Of a stretch of DNA of 48,148 nt, positions 34,921-44,384 are shown piece after piece. The notes under the pieces were generated by a model that was not told the DNA's origin, did no database searches, and worked only from the letters and a program-made list of their open reading frames with translations. Origin of the DNA: Symbiodinium natans (taxonomy: Eukaryota; Sar; Dinophyceae; Suessiales; Symbiodiniaceae); the NCBI GenBank assembly GCA_905221605.1, contig CAJNDS010002303.1:460042-508189 (forward strand), read 5' to 3'. The position numbers and the translations under genes were made by a program. Every line of letters begins with the position of its first letter. Within the stretch, counting starts at the first letter, position 1.

Positions 34921-35032
34921 CCGGAGTAGGCCCTTGCTCACCGTTTTTTAGGGTTTTAGGTTCCCTTAGAAACCCCGGCCTTTAATCCAAAAAGGGCGGC
35001 CTTTTTGTACCTGGGTTGTGCTTGGGTCTAGA
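34912..35032 (+). mobile_element. Family D small element, full copy
   Basis: CTAGGTCCCGGAGTAGGCCC, GGTTCCCTTAGAAACCCC, AATCCAAAAAGGGCGGCC and TGCTTGGGTCTAG: the best copy for defining both ends (about 118 bp). Confidence 0.7.
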
Positions 35033-35097
35033 TTAAAGTGCCCGAGATCGTCCCAGACAAGCCCTTCAAGGGTGTCCATAAGGTAAGTTTATTCGAA

Positions 35098-35262
35098 GCC
35101 CCGAGCCCTAAACCCCAAACCTCAAAGAGTAAGCCCTAAACCCTAGACCCTAGACCCTAAACCCTAAACCCCAAACCCCAAGCCCCACTCCTTAAACCCT
35201 AAACCCTAAACCCCAAGCCCTAAGCCCTAAGCCCCAAGCCCCAAGCCCTAAGCCCCAAGCCC
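35098..35262 (-). repeat. Mixed CCCTAAA/CCCCAAG/CCCTAAG tract
   Basis: Variants change block by block. Confidence 0.93.
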
Positions 35263-35394
35263 GGCACGGCTCGAGGTTACTTGAGGTACCCTTATGGTTA
35301 TATGTTTTCCGGGGCTACCAGGGCTAGAGACCCAGGGTAGAGTGTAGACGGCCTTTTCGGGGTGGCAGCCTTTCACGCTTCGAGGGGTCTAGGG

Positions 35395-35485
35395 GTTCAG
35401 GGTTTCGGGTAGGGGTTTCGGGTTTTGAGCATTAGGGTTTAGGGTTTAGGGTTTAGGTTTGGGGTTTGGGGGTTTCGGGTTTCGG
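35395..35485 (+). repeat. Degenerate TTTAGGG tract
   Basis: TTTCGGG, TTTAGGG, TTTGGGG. Confidence 0.88.
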
Positions 35486-35629
35486 GCGGATCCGGCAACG
35501 TTGTTCGGACGGACTTTTTACTTTAGGGATGGGGGCATGCGATGCCCTCGCGGTGCTGACATGTGCTCGGCCAGTGGGCCCCCAAACTGAGCCCCAACCC
35601 CTGGAATAACAGAAGAGCCTGTTTTAGAG

Positions 35630-35767
35630 TAAGCCCTAAACCCTAGACCCTAAACCCTAAACCCTAAACCCGAAACCCGAAACCCGAAACCCTAAACCCT
35701 AAACCCTAAACCCTAAACCCTAAACCCTAAACCCTAAACCCTAAACCCTAAACCCTAAACCCTAAAC
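35630..35767 (-). repeat. CCCTAAA tract
   Basis: About 19 units with a CCCGAAA triplet. Confidence 0.96.
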
Positions 35768-35964
35768 CACTTTGAGAACTTCTTCTCGGATAACGTCAAG
35801 TGTGAATATTCGTTCGACTTGTAAGTGGACAGCTCTTTCAGTTCAGTGAGCGCCTCGTAAGGGGTGGACGGAGGCAATATGCAAAAGTCCGACTCACTTT
35901 CAAAAAAAACCATAAACCCTAAACCCTGATTGGGCCTCCCCTTCTCGTTGGGGAAAATGCTCAT
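35755..35964 (-). CDS. 69-codon minus-strand frame, possibly carrying an in-frame telomere remnant
   Basis: MSIFPNEKGRPN, then six residues from a CCCTAAACCCTAAA patch (about 35911-35930), then FFESESDFCILPPSTPYEAL, TELKELSTYKSNEYSHLTLS and EKKFSKWF. The last 50 residues are among the most protein-like in the window. The end runs into the telomere tract. Unrecognised. A plus-strand segment with GTAAGT at 35821 is the alternative. Confidence 0.4.
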   Translation of the reverse strand: MSIFPNEKGRPNQGLGFMVFFESESDFCILPPSTPYEALTELKELSTYKSNEYSHLTLSEKKFSKWFRV

Positions 35965-36046
35965 GTGAGACCGCAGTCGCGGAGGACCTCGGCAAAAGTC
36001 GCCCTCTGGATGGGAGCTGCTCCCTGAATTCGTGGCATGCCGCAGA

Positions 36047-36092
36047 GGTTTAGGGTTTAGGGTTGAGGGTTTAGGGTTTAGGGTTTAGGGTA
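36047..36092 (+). repeat. TTTAGGG tract
   Basis: Six units. Confidence 0.95.
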
Positions 36093-36339
36093 AACTTATA
36101 TAGTGCGTGGCCGAAAGACCCGAAGGGCCTAAGACTCGGCCTAAACTTAAGGGTTACCGCCTAAACCCTAAACCCTAAACACTGAATCGCGCCCAGATTC
36201 AGGCCCCTTTTGGGCCTCCTTATGCCTCAAGGCCCCAAATCCTAACAGGTTCAGGATGGGGTTGAGGTTTAGGATAAGAATTTCGGGGTTAGGGTTTAGG
36301 GTGTAGGGCTTTACAGCTTAGCACTCTCAAGCCCTGAGT
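36093..36339. other. Unique DNA with weak repeats, no gene seen
   Basis: Short CCCTAAA patch near 36165-36180 and a TTTAGGG patch near 36290. Confidence 0.6.
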
Positions 36340-36512
36340 CTGAAACCCAAACCCTAAACCCTAAACCCTAAACCCCAAACCCTAAACCCTAAACCCTAAA
36401 CCCCAAACCCCAAACCCCAAACCCTAAACCCTAAACCCCAAACCCCAAACCCCAAACCCCAAACCCTAAACCCTAAACCCCAAACCCCAAACCCTAAACC
36501 CTAAACCCTAAA
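36340..36512 (-). repeat. CCCTAAA/CCCCAAA alternating tract
   Basis: Blocks of two to four CCCCAAA alternate with CCCTAAA. Confidence 0.96.
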
Positions 36513-36612
36513 CACCCAGGGTGGGCCCTGATTCCTTTTGGTCTAGGTTCCCTTTTTCATCCCCTTGCAATCAGAAAGGACATCCTTTTGATTCCTAGGT
36601 TACTCTTGGGAC
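36513..36612 (+). mobile_element. Family D small element
   Basis: ACCCAGGGTGGGCCCTGATT, CTAGGTTCCCTTTTTCATCC and TCCTAGGTTACTCTTGGGA. Confidence 0.6.
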
Positions 36613-36616
36613 AAGA

Positions 36617-36803
36617 ACCCTGAACCCTACACCCTACACCCTACACCCTACACCCTACACCCTACACCCTACACCCTACACCCTACACCCTACTCCCTAC
36701 ACCCTACACCCTACACCCTACACCCTACACCCTACACCCTACACCCTACACCCTAATCCTAAACCCTAAACCCTAAACCCTAAACCCTAAACCCTAAACC
36801 CTA
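36617..36803 (-). repeat. CCCTACA variant array
   Basis: About 18 CCCTACA units (36627-36752), one CCCTACT, then CCCTAAA. Confidence 0.97.
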
Positions 36804-36901
36804 ATCGCAAGCATTGCGCTGGTTCTTTGACTCCTTTGCGGCTTCTGAAGAGTTTTGCCGTGCTGGCTATGCTCGCACTTGCAAGCCCGCAAGGGCTTAC
36901 G

Positions 36902-36970
36902 GTAGGGTTTAGGGTTTAGGGCTGAGGGTGTAGGGTTTAGGGTTTAGGGTCTAGGGTCTAGGGTTCAGGA
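36902..36970 (+). repeat. TTTAGGG/TCTAGGG tract
   Basis: About nine units. Confidence 0.93.
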
Positions 36971-37149
36971 TTATGGGTTTTATGGTTTACCGCAGGGTTT
37001 AGATGCTTCGGACCCCTTCTTACTTGGAAGGCTGGCGAGAGTTTAGGGGTTTCGGTCCTAAGTTAGAAGGCCCTCGTAAAACCCCAATTGCCAAAACCCT
37101 ACAACCCGACAACCGTAAAACCTAAATCTAAAGCGCCGGCACCCTGAGC

Positions 37150-37260
37150 TCGAAGCCCTAAGCCCTAAACCCTAAGCCCTAAACCCTAAGCCCTGAACCC
37201 TGAACCCTAAACTCTAAACCCAAACCCCTAATTCCTAAACCCTTAAACCCTAAAACCGAA
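37150..37260 (-). repeat. Degenerate CCCTAAA/CCCTAAG tract
   Basis: Irregular. Confidence 0.9.
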
Positions 37261-37375
37261 ACCCCAACACTCCAATATCAAGGGGCCTGGTGTCGCAGGA
37301 CGCGTGACGGATCGGGGGTCAGCCAAAGGCTTGTCCCCCGAGGGAGGCGTAGAAACCGCAGTGCTCGCGACGAAA

Positions 37376-37531
37376 GGGTTTAGGGTTTAGGGTTTAGGGT
37401 TTAGGGTTTAGGGTTTAGGGTTTAGGGTTTAGGGTTTAGGGTTTAGGGTTTAGGGTTTAGGGTTTAGGGTTTAGGGTTTACGGTTTACGGTTTACGGTTT
37501 AGGGGTTAAGGGTTAAGGGTTTAGGGTTTAG
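37376..37531 (+). repeat. Long TTTAGGG tract
   Basis: About 21 units, three TTTACGG variants in a row near the end. Confidence 0.97.
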
Positions 37532-37792
37532 GTCCTCTTTGTACACATACGCCAGCCGCTCCCCCCCCCCCCCCCCCACACACAACCTTCCCACCTCCCT
37601 TCCGCCCACCTCCCCTCCTCCCGTCGGACAAACCCTAAACCCTAAACCCTAAACCCTAAACCCCAATTCCTACACCCCAAACCCCAACTCTAACACCTTT
37701 ACCAGGTTGGCCCTTATAACTCTCTGAGGATATGCAAGGTCCTCGGAAACCCAGTAAGGGTAAAATACAATCTGCAAAGTCCTAGCTAGATG

Positions 37793-37905
37793 GGAGTTTA
37801 GTTTGCGAAAAGAGGGGACCCCTATAATAGACCCACCAAAAAGTAGGATTCCCTTATAATAAGGACCCCAATAAGGTACCCCTAAGTTCGGAAACCCCCA
37901 GCTCA
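37793..37905 (+). mobile_element. Family F small element
   Basis: GAGGGGACCCCTATAATAGA, AAAAAGTAGGATTCCCTTAT, AATAAGGACCCCAATAAGGT and ACCCCTAAGTTCGGAAACCC: reference copy of the family. Confidence 0.62.
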
Positions 37906-37937
37906 AGCCCGACACCTCGAACAGCGAATGCTCCTGA

Positions 37938-38067
37938 GGGTAGGGTTTAGGGTTTAGGGTTTAGGGTTTAGGGGTTTAGGGGTTTAGGGGTTTAGGGGTT
38001 TAGGGGTTTAGGGGTGTAGGGGTGTAGGGGTGTAGGGGTGTAGGGTTTAGGGTTTAGGGTTTAGGGT
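37938..38067 (+). repeat. TTTAGGG, TTTAGGGG and TGTAGGGG blocks
   Basis: Three variants in separate blocks inside one tract. Confidence 0.96.
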
Positions 38068-38165
38068 GGCCCTTTGTCCTCTCTGTCCCTCCAGAAGACC
38101 CCCAAGCATTCAACCCGAATCTATGTCGCGTCCCGCAACCCTAAACCCTAAACCTTACATTGCTT

Positions 38166-38264
38166 GGTGGTCTCTTTAAGTAGGGTTTCTGTTTTGTCGG
38201 GGGTTCTTATTGGGGTATCCAGGGGTTATATGAAGGAATAAGGGTAACAGATAAAGAGGCCACC
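38166..38264. mobile_element. Hairpin element related to family F
   Basis: GGTGGTCTCTTTA on the left pairs with TAAAGAGGCCACC on the right. The interior GGTTCTTATTGGGGTATCCA is the reverse complement of the family F centre. Confidence 0.6.
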
Positions 38265-38326
38265 GGCCTTTGTAACCTAAACCCCAGTCCTCCCAAGCCC
38301 CGTTCCGCTGTGAACGACATAATTCT

Positions 38327-38441
38327 GGGGGGGGGGGGGGTCAGGGGGTTTAGGGGTTTTTGTTTTTTTTTTGTTTTTTTCGTTTGGGTTTCTGGGGTTC
38401 TTTTCGTTTTTTTTTTTTTTTTTTTTTTGGGGGGGGGGGGG
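38327..38441 (+). repeat. Poly-G and poly-T low-complexity block
   Basis: G run, T-rich stretch, about 24 T, then about 13 G. Confidence 0.95.
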
Positions 38442-38489
38442 CTTTGGGGGCTTTTGGGGGTTTAAGGGTTTAGGGATTTAGGGTCTAAT

Positions 38490-38572
38490 TAGTGCATGCA
38501 TGCGACGCACTCTCTGACCGGCTTTCCACACGTCGAGCCTGAGATCGTGGTTCATGATCATGGCCTCTACAG
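38490..38572 (+). CDS. Coding-like fragment
   Basis: ATHSLTGFPHVEPEIVVHDH then GLY, before a TTTAGGG patch. Unrecognised. Confidence 0.28.
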
Positions 38573-38808
38573 GGTTTAGGGTTTAGGATTCACGGTTCAG
38601 GGAGACGCGAGATCTTCTTGGTAGCCCAGTGGTACCCTCTACTCTCTTTTTTTGGCTATAACCAATCCAAGAATGGGTGCCCTCACTACAACCGTATCCA
38701 GCCGCAAACACCCTAAACCCTGCAGCTCAAAAGCCCTTGAACCCTAAAACATAAAACCCTGAGCCCTAAGCCCTAAGGCCTGTCCCCAGAAAGCTCCTTC
38801 CTCCTGCC

Positions 38809-38883
38809 ATGGCGCCCGTGCCGTCACCGAAAGTGGCTCGCCCCCGAGCTCCACTTCTGGGGGTGGAGGTGGGGAGGGTTTAG
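38809..38883 (+). CDS. Coding-like fragment with ATG
   Basis: MAPVPSPKVARPRAPLLGVE then VGRV and TAG from a TTTAGGG unit. CTGTCCCCAG lies upstream. Unrecognised. Confidence 0.25.
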   Translation: MAPVPSPKVARPRAPLLGVEVGRV

Positions 38884-39560
38884 GGTCTAGGGTTTAGGGT
38901 TTAGGATCAGGGTTTTTAGGGTCTAGTTTTGATGGTCTTGGGATGTCTTGGGCTATGTAGGGCTCAAAGTTTAGTGGGAGGGAGGGTTAGGGCATTGAGG
39001 GTTCGGGGTTGAGGGTGTCGCAGTGTGAGGCTTTCGAGTCAAGGGTCTGTGCGGTTTGGGGCGTAGAGGGTTTGGGGCCTTGGGTTGAAACCCTGAACCC
39101 TAACCCCTAAACTCTAAACCCTAAACCCTGAGAGCCAGGCACGTCGCACCCCTGCCGCGGGAGCACGACCAGGCAGGGCCCCCTCTGGGTTTGTTGGCTT
39201 AGGGTTTAGGTTTTGTGGTTTAGGGTTTGTTTTCTGGGTATCGATGTGTTTTTGCCTTCCCGGCTAGGTTTCATTTTTTTTCAGGGCTCAGGGTTTTGGG
39301 TTTGGGGTTTAGGGTTCAGGGTTTAGGGTTAGGGGTTTAGGGTTTGGGTTTCGATGCCGAGGTTCTATGGGGTGAACGGTGCAGAGGAGGTGCAGGGTTG
39401 GGGGGGGGGGGGGGCTTTGGGGTTCGGGGCTGTTCAGGGTTCTCGTGGGTTTAGGGTTTAGGGTTTAGGGTTGGGATTTAAGGTTCAGGGTTCGGGTTTT
39501 ACCTGGTGGGCTTTCGGGACGTTTCCAAGGGCTTTGGGGGGGCTTTCGGGCCTTTAGAGG
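38884..39560 (+). other. Degenerate G-rich telomere-like DNA with unique spacers
   Basis: TTTAGGG patches at 38884-38905, 39200-39230, 39290-39350 and 39448-39500; poly-G at 39400. No convincing gene. Confidence 0.7.
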
Positions 39561-39624
39561 CATCGGCCCAAACCCCACTCGAACCCTAAGCCCTTATCCC
39601 TAGAAACCTTCGGCGCCTGTGCGG

Positions 39625-39726
39625 GCGCTGGGAAGTTCATGGATGCTTGCGTGGGGTGGCCAGTCAGGGACCTCGAGCCTTTGCGGGAGGGTTGATGACG
39701 CTTGCGTTGCGGAGGCTCCCTGAGAC
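39625..39726 (+). CDS. Coding-like fragment, strand uncertain
   Basis: Plus frame ALGSSWMLAWGGQSGTSSLC then GRVDDACVAEAP and TGA. Two minus-strand frames (39554-39775, 39600-39800) cover the same DNA with basic, proline-rich products. None recognised. Confidence 0.2.
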
Positions 39727-39841
39727 CGCGGCGGGGAGGGCGCCCTTTGGCCGCCGTGCCCTGCGTGCCATCCATCCATCCAAAACTTCAGAACCTTCAA
39801 AGAAAGCTTCGAAGCCCTAAATACCCTAAAGTCTAAAACAT

Positions 39842-39905
39842 CCTAAACCCTAAACCCTAAACCCTAAACCCTATACGCTCAACCATCAAAACCCAAAACC
39901 CTCAA
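39842..39905 (-). repeat. CCCTAAA tract
   Basis: Short, degenerate right end. Confidence 0.92.
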
Positions 39906-39973
39906 CTTCCGGCTTCTTCCAGGCGCCGCCACTGCCCGGCAGGCGCCGGCAGCTGTGAGGCACCGCCAGCCTG

Positions 39974-40110
39974 GGGGGGGGGGGGGGTTTAGGGTTTAGG
40001 GTTTAGGGTATAGGGTTTAGGGTTTAGGGTTTGGGTTTACGGTTTAGGGCCAGGGGTTTGGGGTTTAGGGTTTAGAGTTCTGGGTTTAGGGTTTAGGGTT
40101 TAGAGTTCAG
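39974..40110 (+). repeat. Poly-G then TTTAGGG tract
   Basis: About 13 G followed by TTTAGGG units. Confidence 0.94.
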
Positions 40111-40329
40111 AGGTCAGCGTTTTCGGGGTTAGTCGTTAGGGCAGAGAGATTCGGGTCTCGGGCTTATGGTTGTGAGTGTAGGGTTTTGGGTCCCTAAAAA
40201 CCTAAGCCCTCAACCCTAAATCCTAAACCCCAAACCCTATTCCTCAGAGTTTCGGTTCGAGAGTCTAGGATTGAGCGCCAGCTTTTTTTCGTCGAGTGTT
40301 AAGGCCTCTAAGGTTGGCGCAGCCACCGA

Positions 40330-40368
40330 GGTTTTAAGGTTTAGGGTTTAGGGTTTAGGGTTTAGGGA
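40330..40368 (+). repeat. TTTAGGG tract
   Basis: Five units. Confidence 0.95.
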
Positions 40369-40373
40369 GGCCG

Positions 40374-40496
40374 GGTCGACAAGGCCTTTGCCGCGCACAT
40401 GCTACCACAGAACTTGCTCAGCGAACCGCAATCGCAGAGAATGCCATCCGCTTCGCAGAGGCCCAGCTCCAGATGGATGCGTCCCAGCACAGGCAA
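40374..40496 (+). CDS. Coding-like fragment, coiled-coil-like
   Basis: HATTELAQRTAIAENAIRFA then EAQLQMDASQHRQT: alanine/glutamine-rich helix, open from one telomere tract to the next. Unrecognised. Confidence 0.4.
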
Positions 40497-40620
40497 ACCC
40501 TAAACCCTAAACCCTAAACCCTAAACCCTAAACCCTAAACCCTAAACCCTAAACCATAAACCCTAAACCCTAAACCCTAAACCCTAAGCCCTAAGCCCTA
40601 AGCCCTAAGCCCTAAACCCC
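40497..40620 (-). repeat. CCCTAAA tract with a CCCTAAG block
   Basis: About 17 units. Confidence 0.96.
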
Positions 40621-40666
40621 CAAGCACCTGGACTCCCAAACCCGAAGCCTGGTGCCTTTAACTAGG

Positions 40667-40790
40667 ACTTAGGGTTTAGTGTTTAGGGTTTTAGGGTTTA
40701 GGGTTTTAGGGGTTTGGGGTTTAGGGTTTAGGGTTTAGGGTCTAAAAAGCCTTTTAAAGCAGGGTATGGGGTTTAGAGTTTAGGGTTTGA
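40667..40790 (+). repeat. TTTAGGG tract
   Basis: Two segments separated by a short unique stretch. Confidence 0.92.
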
Positions 40791-40865
40791 GTCTTTAAAC
40801 TCCAAACCCCTTCAATCCTCAACCCTGAACTGTATGTTCACAATCCACGAAATCCTAAAACCCGA

Positions 40866-40935
40866 AATCCCTAAACCCTAAACCCTAAACCTTAAACCCT
40901 AAACCCTAAACCCTAAACCCGAAACCCTAAACGTC
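40866..40935 (-). repeat. CCCTAAA tract
   Basis: About nine units. Confidence 0.95.
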
Positions 40936-41028
40936 AACGCCCGTCCCAAAAACACCGGCCAGGAAGCCACTGGACGCCGCCCGGCGCGTCCCGGTGACTC
41001 CCGCGCCGAAGGCCAATGAGGGTTGACG
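40936..41028 (+). CDS. Proline/alanine-rich coding-like fragment
   Basis: STPVPKTPARKPLDAARRVP then VTPAPKANEG and TGA, next to a CCCTAAA tract. Linker-like composition. Unrecognised. Confidence 0.32.
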
Positions 41029-41044
41029 ATCGTTTCCTTCAAAC

Positions 41045-41580
41045 TTCTAAACCTTAACCCTAAACTCTCAACCCTAAACCCTAAACCCTACCCGTACGCT
41101 GCGGTTCAGGGTTCAGGGTTCGGGAGATCACCGCGTGTGGGAGCTTCGGGGTATAGTGGTTGAGGGTTATTGGGACTTTAGACTCCGGGAATGTAGGGGT
41201 TAGGGTTTGGGGTTCAGGGCTAGGGTTTGGGGTTTAGGGTTTGGGGTTTGGGTGTAGGGTTTAGGATGTCGAGCTTGCAAGAGTTTGGGTGCGGGCTCAG
41301 GGCTTCTTAGGTTCGCGGCGTGTGCAGGAGCCGGGGGTTAGGGGTTGTTGGTGGGGTTGAGGACTTTAGGAGTCAGAAGGCTCCTAAGCCGTAAGCCTTA
41401 AACTGAGCCCTAAACCAAGGGCTCAAGATTCCTTCAGCTTGTCGGCTATAGGAACCATGCCGAGTTATGCTCCCAAGCACGTCGTAGGGACTCGCCAATC
41501 GTTTCAGGGTTTAGGGCATTTTAGGGTTCCCGGTCTGGGGTTTACGGTTCAGGGTTTGGGGGGGGGGGGGGGGGCTTCTC
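41045..41580. other. Degenerate telomere-like and unique DNA
   Basis: CCCTAAA at 41050-41090, TTTAGGG/TTTGGGG at 41195-41265 and poly-G at 41559-41574. No gene seen. Confidence 0.65.
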
Positions 41581-41590
41581 TTCGACTCGG

Positions 41591-41914
41591 ATGATGCGGT
41601 CCCCTTGCCGACCTCACATCCCTTGCTCTGTGCGGCCAAAAGGTCCCCCCAAGGTGCCCTGGGGCATTGTCAGGCCTGCCCTAGTGGAGCTTGGCATTGT
41701 CCAAGTGTTATGGGGTCAATTTGGTTGCGAGCGCCCTCTACAGGAATTCCTTTGCAGCTTTGGCGAGGCCATGGAAAAGGGGACTCGGTTGGGCCGCACG
41801 CAACTCGTGACGGCACATGGATGTGGACAGGTTGACGAGCCGGAGACGGAATTGCCAGCTAGTATTCATCATGGAATGTTATTGCAGTCTAGACATTGGC
41901 AAATGCCATGGTAA
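41591..41914 (+). CDS. 107-codon open frame, unrecognised
   Basis: ATG 41591 to TAA 41912, the longest frame not made of repeat. The C-terminal two thirds read well (RPALVELGIVQVLWGQFGCE; LQEFLCSFGEAMEKGTRLGR; VDEPETELPASIHHGMLLQS). A second plus frame (41605-41835) and a minus frame (MPSSTRAGLTMPQGTLGGPF) overlap, so strand and frame are not secure. It lies about 480 bp upstream of the gag-like relic; both could belong to one decayed element, but I see no motif that shows it. Confidence 0.33.
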   Translation: MMRSPCRPHIPCSVRPKGPPKVPWGIVRPALVELGIVQVLWGQFGCERPLQEFLCSFGEAMEKGTRLGRTQLVTAHGCGQVDEPETELPASIHHGMLLQSRHWQMPW

Positions 41915-42059
41915 AGTTGGACTAGCATTTGCTAACAGTGAACAGTTTACTGGAGTATCAGGTATGGACATGACTTGAAGCATGGGTAATATACACCGAC
42001 TGTCATCATTGTCACTGTCTTCTTCACCCCCTACGTGTCCTAAACCCTAAACTCGCTAA

Positions 42060-42215
42060 CGTCCTACACCCCCTAAACTCCCTACTGCCCAAACTCCCTA
42101 TTACTCCCCAAACTCCCCAAACTCCCCAGACTCCCCAAAACTCCCCAAACTTCCCAAACTACCCCAAACTACCCCAAGCTCCCCAAACTCTTCAAATTTC
42201 CTAAACTTCCTAAGC
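42060..42215 (+). repeat. CTCCCCAAA-type irregular repeat
   Basis: About 14 units of ACTCCCCAA with length and base variants, a 9-bp class unlike the 7-bp telomere repeat. Confidence 0.85.
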
Positions 42216-42397
42216 CCTAAGCCCTAAACCCAAATGCCACCAAAGCCGCTTAAGCCTTTTCTTGCACGTGTGCTTGGGACTTGGGAATGCAGGTAAGGCC
42301 CCGACAGAAAGACACGCTCACGCCCCTGAGCTGCAACCAGAAAGGGTTGATATAGGGTTCGGGTTTAGGAGTTTAGGGTTTAGGGCTTATTTAGGCA

Positions 42398-42800
42398 CAC
42401 GAGGTCCTGCAGCACCAGGGCTTCTCGCAGAGAAACGGGTTTGATGTCTGCAGACAGCTCGTAAGCATCTATGCTCCGGAATCGATGGCTCGCAGCCTCG
42501 GTCTGATGAACGTCTTCGCATCCATGCCTGTCTTCGTGACAGACTGAACGTTGAGAGACTGCAAATGGGCATGTGACTTTGCAACTGTTCGAGAATACGT
42601 GTTCGGTCACGAAATCAGCACAACTTCGTGGCCCACGCCTCTTCCGTGCACCATGCACCTGGAGTTTCCCCTGTTGTCACTTCACAAGATCCAATCCCGA
42701 TGGAGGTCGACGCTGTCACTTGGTGGAAAGCTTCACCGAACATGGGACTGAAATCCAAAAAACAGGAATCCACATCCATCTCAACTTGTCAAACAACAGT
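42398..42800 (+). pseudogene. LTR-retrotransposon gag-like relic
   Basis: The first frame has 49 codons (HEVLQHQGFSQRNGFDVCRQ then LVSIYAPESMARSLGLMNVF) to a TGA at 42545. The NGF-(W/C)-RQLV-YAP-S-ARSLGLMN pattern resembles retrotransposon gag domains (NGFEAWRxLxxxYxPxxxxRxLxLLN). Downstream, in shifted frames, VREYVFGHEISTTSW and then DPIPMEVDAV fit the gag C-terminus just before the zinc knuckle. No zinc knuckle, protease or polymerase follows. Stops and frameshifts show it is dead. Based on remembered family patterns, not a search. Confidence 0.45.
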
Positions 42801-42931
42801 CGTGGTGGTTTATTTAGGGTTTTTTTAGGGTTTAGAGGTTGCCTGTTTCAGAGTTTAGGTACTCAGAGGCTTAGGGGTCTAGGGGCTTGGTTTATCAGCC
42901 TTTGTGTTTGGATAAGCGAAAGACTCGGTAA

Positions 42932-43053
42932 AACCCAGAGCAGGCCCTTCTGCCTTTCTTTCAAGGTTCTGGTTCCCTTGCAAGCCCCTTTTAACCAAAA
43001 ATGGCAACCTTTCTATTGCTAGGTTGCTCCTGCGCCCCCTGGGTCTACTAGAC
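42932..43053 (+). mobile_element. Family D small element
   Basis: ACCCAGAGCAGGCCCTTCTG, GGTTCCCTTGCAAGCCCC, TTTTAACCAAAAATGGCAAC and TGCTAGGTTGCTC ... GGGTCTAC. Confidence 0.68.
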
Positions 43054-43143
43054 CCGTCCTGCGGTCTCGTGACGACGTTGCGCGATGAACTGCGGGCTCG
43101 AATCGTGTTCGCCCCATATTCTAGGACCCAAAGTGGGGCCCTA
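43039..43143 (+). CDS. Coding-like fragment, 35 codons
   Basis: LGLLDPSCGLVTTLRDELRA then RIVFAPYSRTQSGAL, starting at the end of a family D element. Strongly protein-like, unrecognised. Confidence 0.38.
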
Positions 43144-43174
43144 AACCCTAAACCTAGGCCCTAAACCCTAAACC

Positions 43175-43265
43175 CTTTTTGGCGTTTAGGTTCCCTTAGA
43201 ATCCCCTTTTTAAACCCAAACGCGCACCGGTCTAGTATGTCTGGACCCCTTTCAGGCCCTTCAGG
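43175..43265 (+). mobile_element. Family D small element, partial
   Basis: GGCGTTTAGGTTCCCTTAGA, ATCCCCTTTTTAAACCCAAA and TCTAGTATGTCTGGACCCC. Only about 120 bp after the previous copy. Confidence 0.58.
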
Positions 43266-43324
43266 CCCGAACGCCCGACCTTGATTCTCCCTGAAACTCC
43301 GTGAGCAAATCCTTAACCCCCCTA

Positions 43325-43566
43325 AGCCCTAAACCCTAACCCTAAACCCTAAACCCTAAACCCTAAACCCTAAACCCTAAACCCTAAACCCTAAACCCTA
43401 AACCCTAAACCCTAAACCCTAAACCCTAAACCCTAAACCCTAAACCCTAAACCCCTAACCCTTAAACCCTAAACCCTAAACCCTAAACCCTAAACCCTAA
43501 ACCCTAAACCCTAAACCCTAAACCCTAAACCCTAAACCCTAAACCCTAAACCCTAAACCCTAAACC
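43325..43566 (-). repeat. Long near-perfect CCCTAAA tract
   Basis: About 34 units with one CCCCTAACCCTTAAA break near 43452: the most regular long tract here. Confidence 0.98.
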
Positions 43567-43605
43567 CCCGAAAGCCCCAAGCTCTCAACGCCCTTTTTGC
43601 CCTAG

Positions 43606-43681
43606 GCCCGTGCGCCGTTGCGCGGCACCCGCCGTGGAGCCGACGGTCGAGAGGAAGGCGCCCAGAGCCCACAAGGAGAGT
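43606..43681 (+). CDS. Candidate exon with acceptor and donor signals
   Basis: CCCTTTTTGCCCTAG precedes and GTAAGG follows. The frame RPVRRCAAPAVEPTVERKAP then RAHKESVR stays open. Acceptor, donor and composition agree, which is rare here. Unrecognised. Confidence 0.36.
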
Positions 43682-44155
43682 GTAAGGTGACCCTAAGCCC
43701 TAATTCCCAAACCCTAAGAACCTCAAACGACCCTAAGCGCTTCAATCCTAAAGCCCTAAAAGCCCTAGAGCTCTTGCAAAGGAACCTGTGATTCATCTGA
43801 AGACCCAGGCCTTGCCCCAAGGCAGATGGGGCCGTTATCTAGAGGTTTAGGGTTCAGGGCTCAGGGTTTAGGATGTGGGCTTTAGGATATTGGTTTTTTT
43901 GGGCAGAGGTCTCTTATGAATTTCTTCCTGGGGTACCTTGTGAACCCTAAACCCTAAACCCCAAACCTTGTAGCCTCAACCCTGAACCCTAGACAAGGGC
44001 CTTGGGTCAAAGCCCTCCGAAATCCGAAGCCCCGAAACCCTAAAACGCTGAACCCTAAGCACTACATCCTGAGCCCCTTCGAATGCTAAACTGCTAAACC
44101 CTTTAGCCGCTTGTCTATCCTAACGCGTTTAATACCCGTCCCTACTAAGCCCCTA

Positions 44156-44273
44156 CTCTCGAAGCCCGATAGATCTTATAACCCTACACGCTGCAAAAAA
44201 GAAAGAAACTCATCAAGCCCGCAAAACCTATTAACCCCCTCTCTCGAAGCCCGATAGATCTTATAACCCTACA
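44156..44273 (+). repeat. 33-bp direct repeat, two copies
   Basis: CTCTCGAAGCCCGATAGATC continuing to ACCCTACA at 44156-44188 and 44241-44273, 85 bp apart. A-rich strings follow each. Confidence 0.95.
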
Positions 44274-44329
44274 AAGCCTACAAAAAAAGACAAAGCCCAT
44301 TCAATGGCTTGCTGTGTTTGCTAGAGCCT

Positions 44330-44378
44330 AGATGTGGCTGTTGGTGCGGGAGTTGCATCGTCTTGCATGCCCCCAAAC
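44330..44378 (+). CDS. Very short coding-like fragment
   Basis: MWLLVRELHRLACPQ, then repeat translation. Weak. Confidence 0.15.
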
Positions 44379-44384
44379 CCTGAA

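Noticed and set aside
43325-43566. A true chromosome end
   Set aside because: The purest tract is internal with unique DNA on both sides, and tracts of opposite polarity lie close by.
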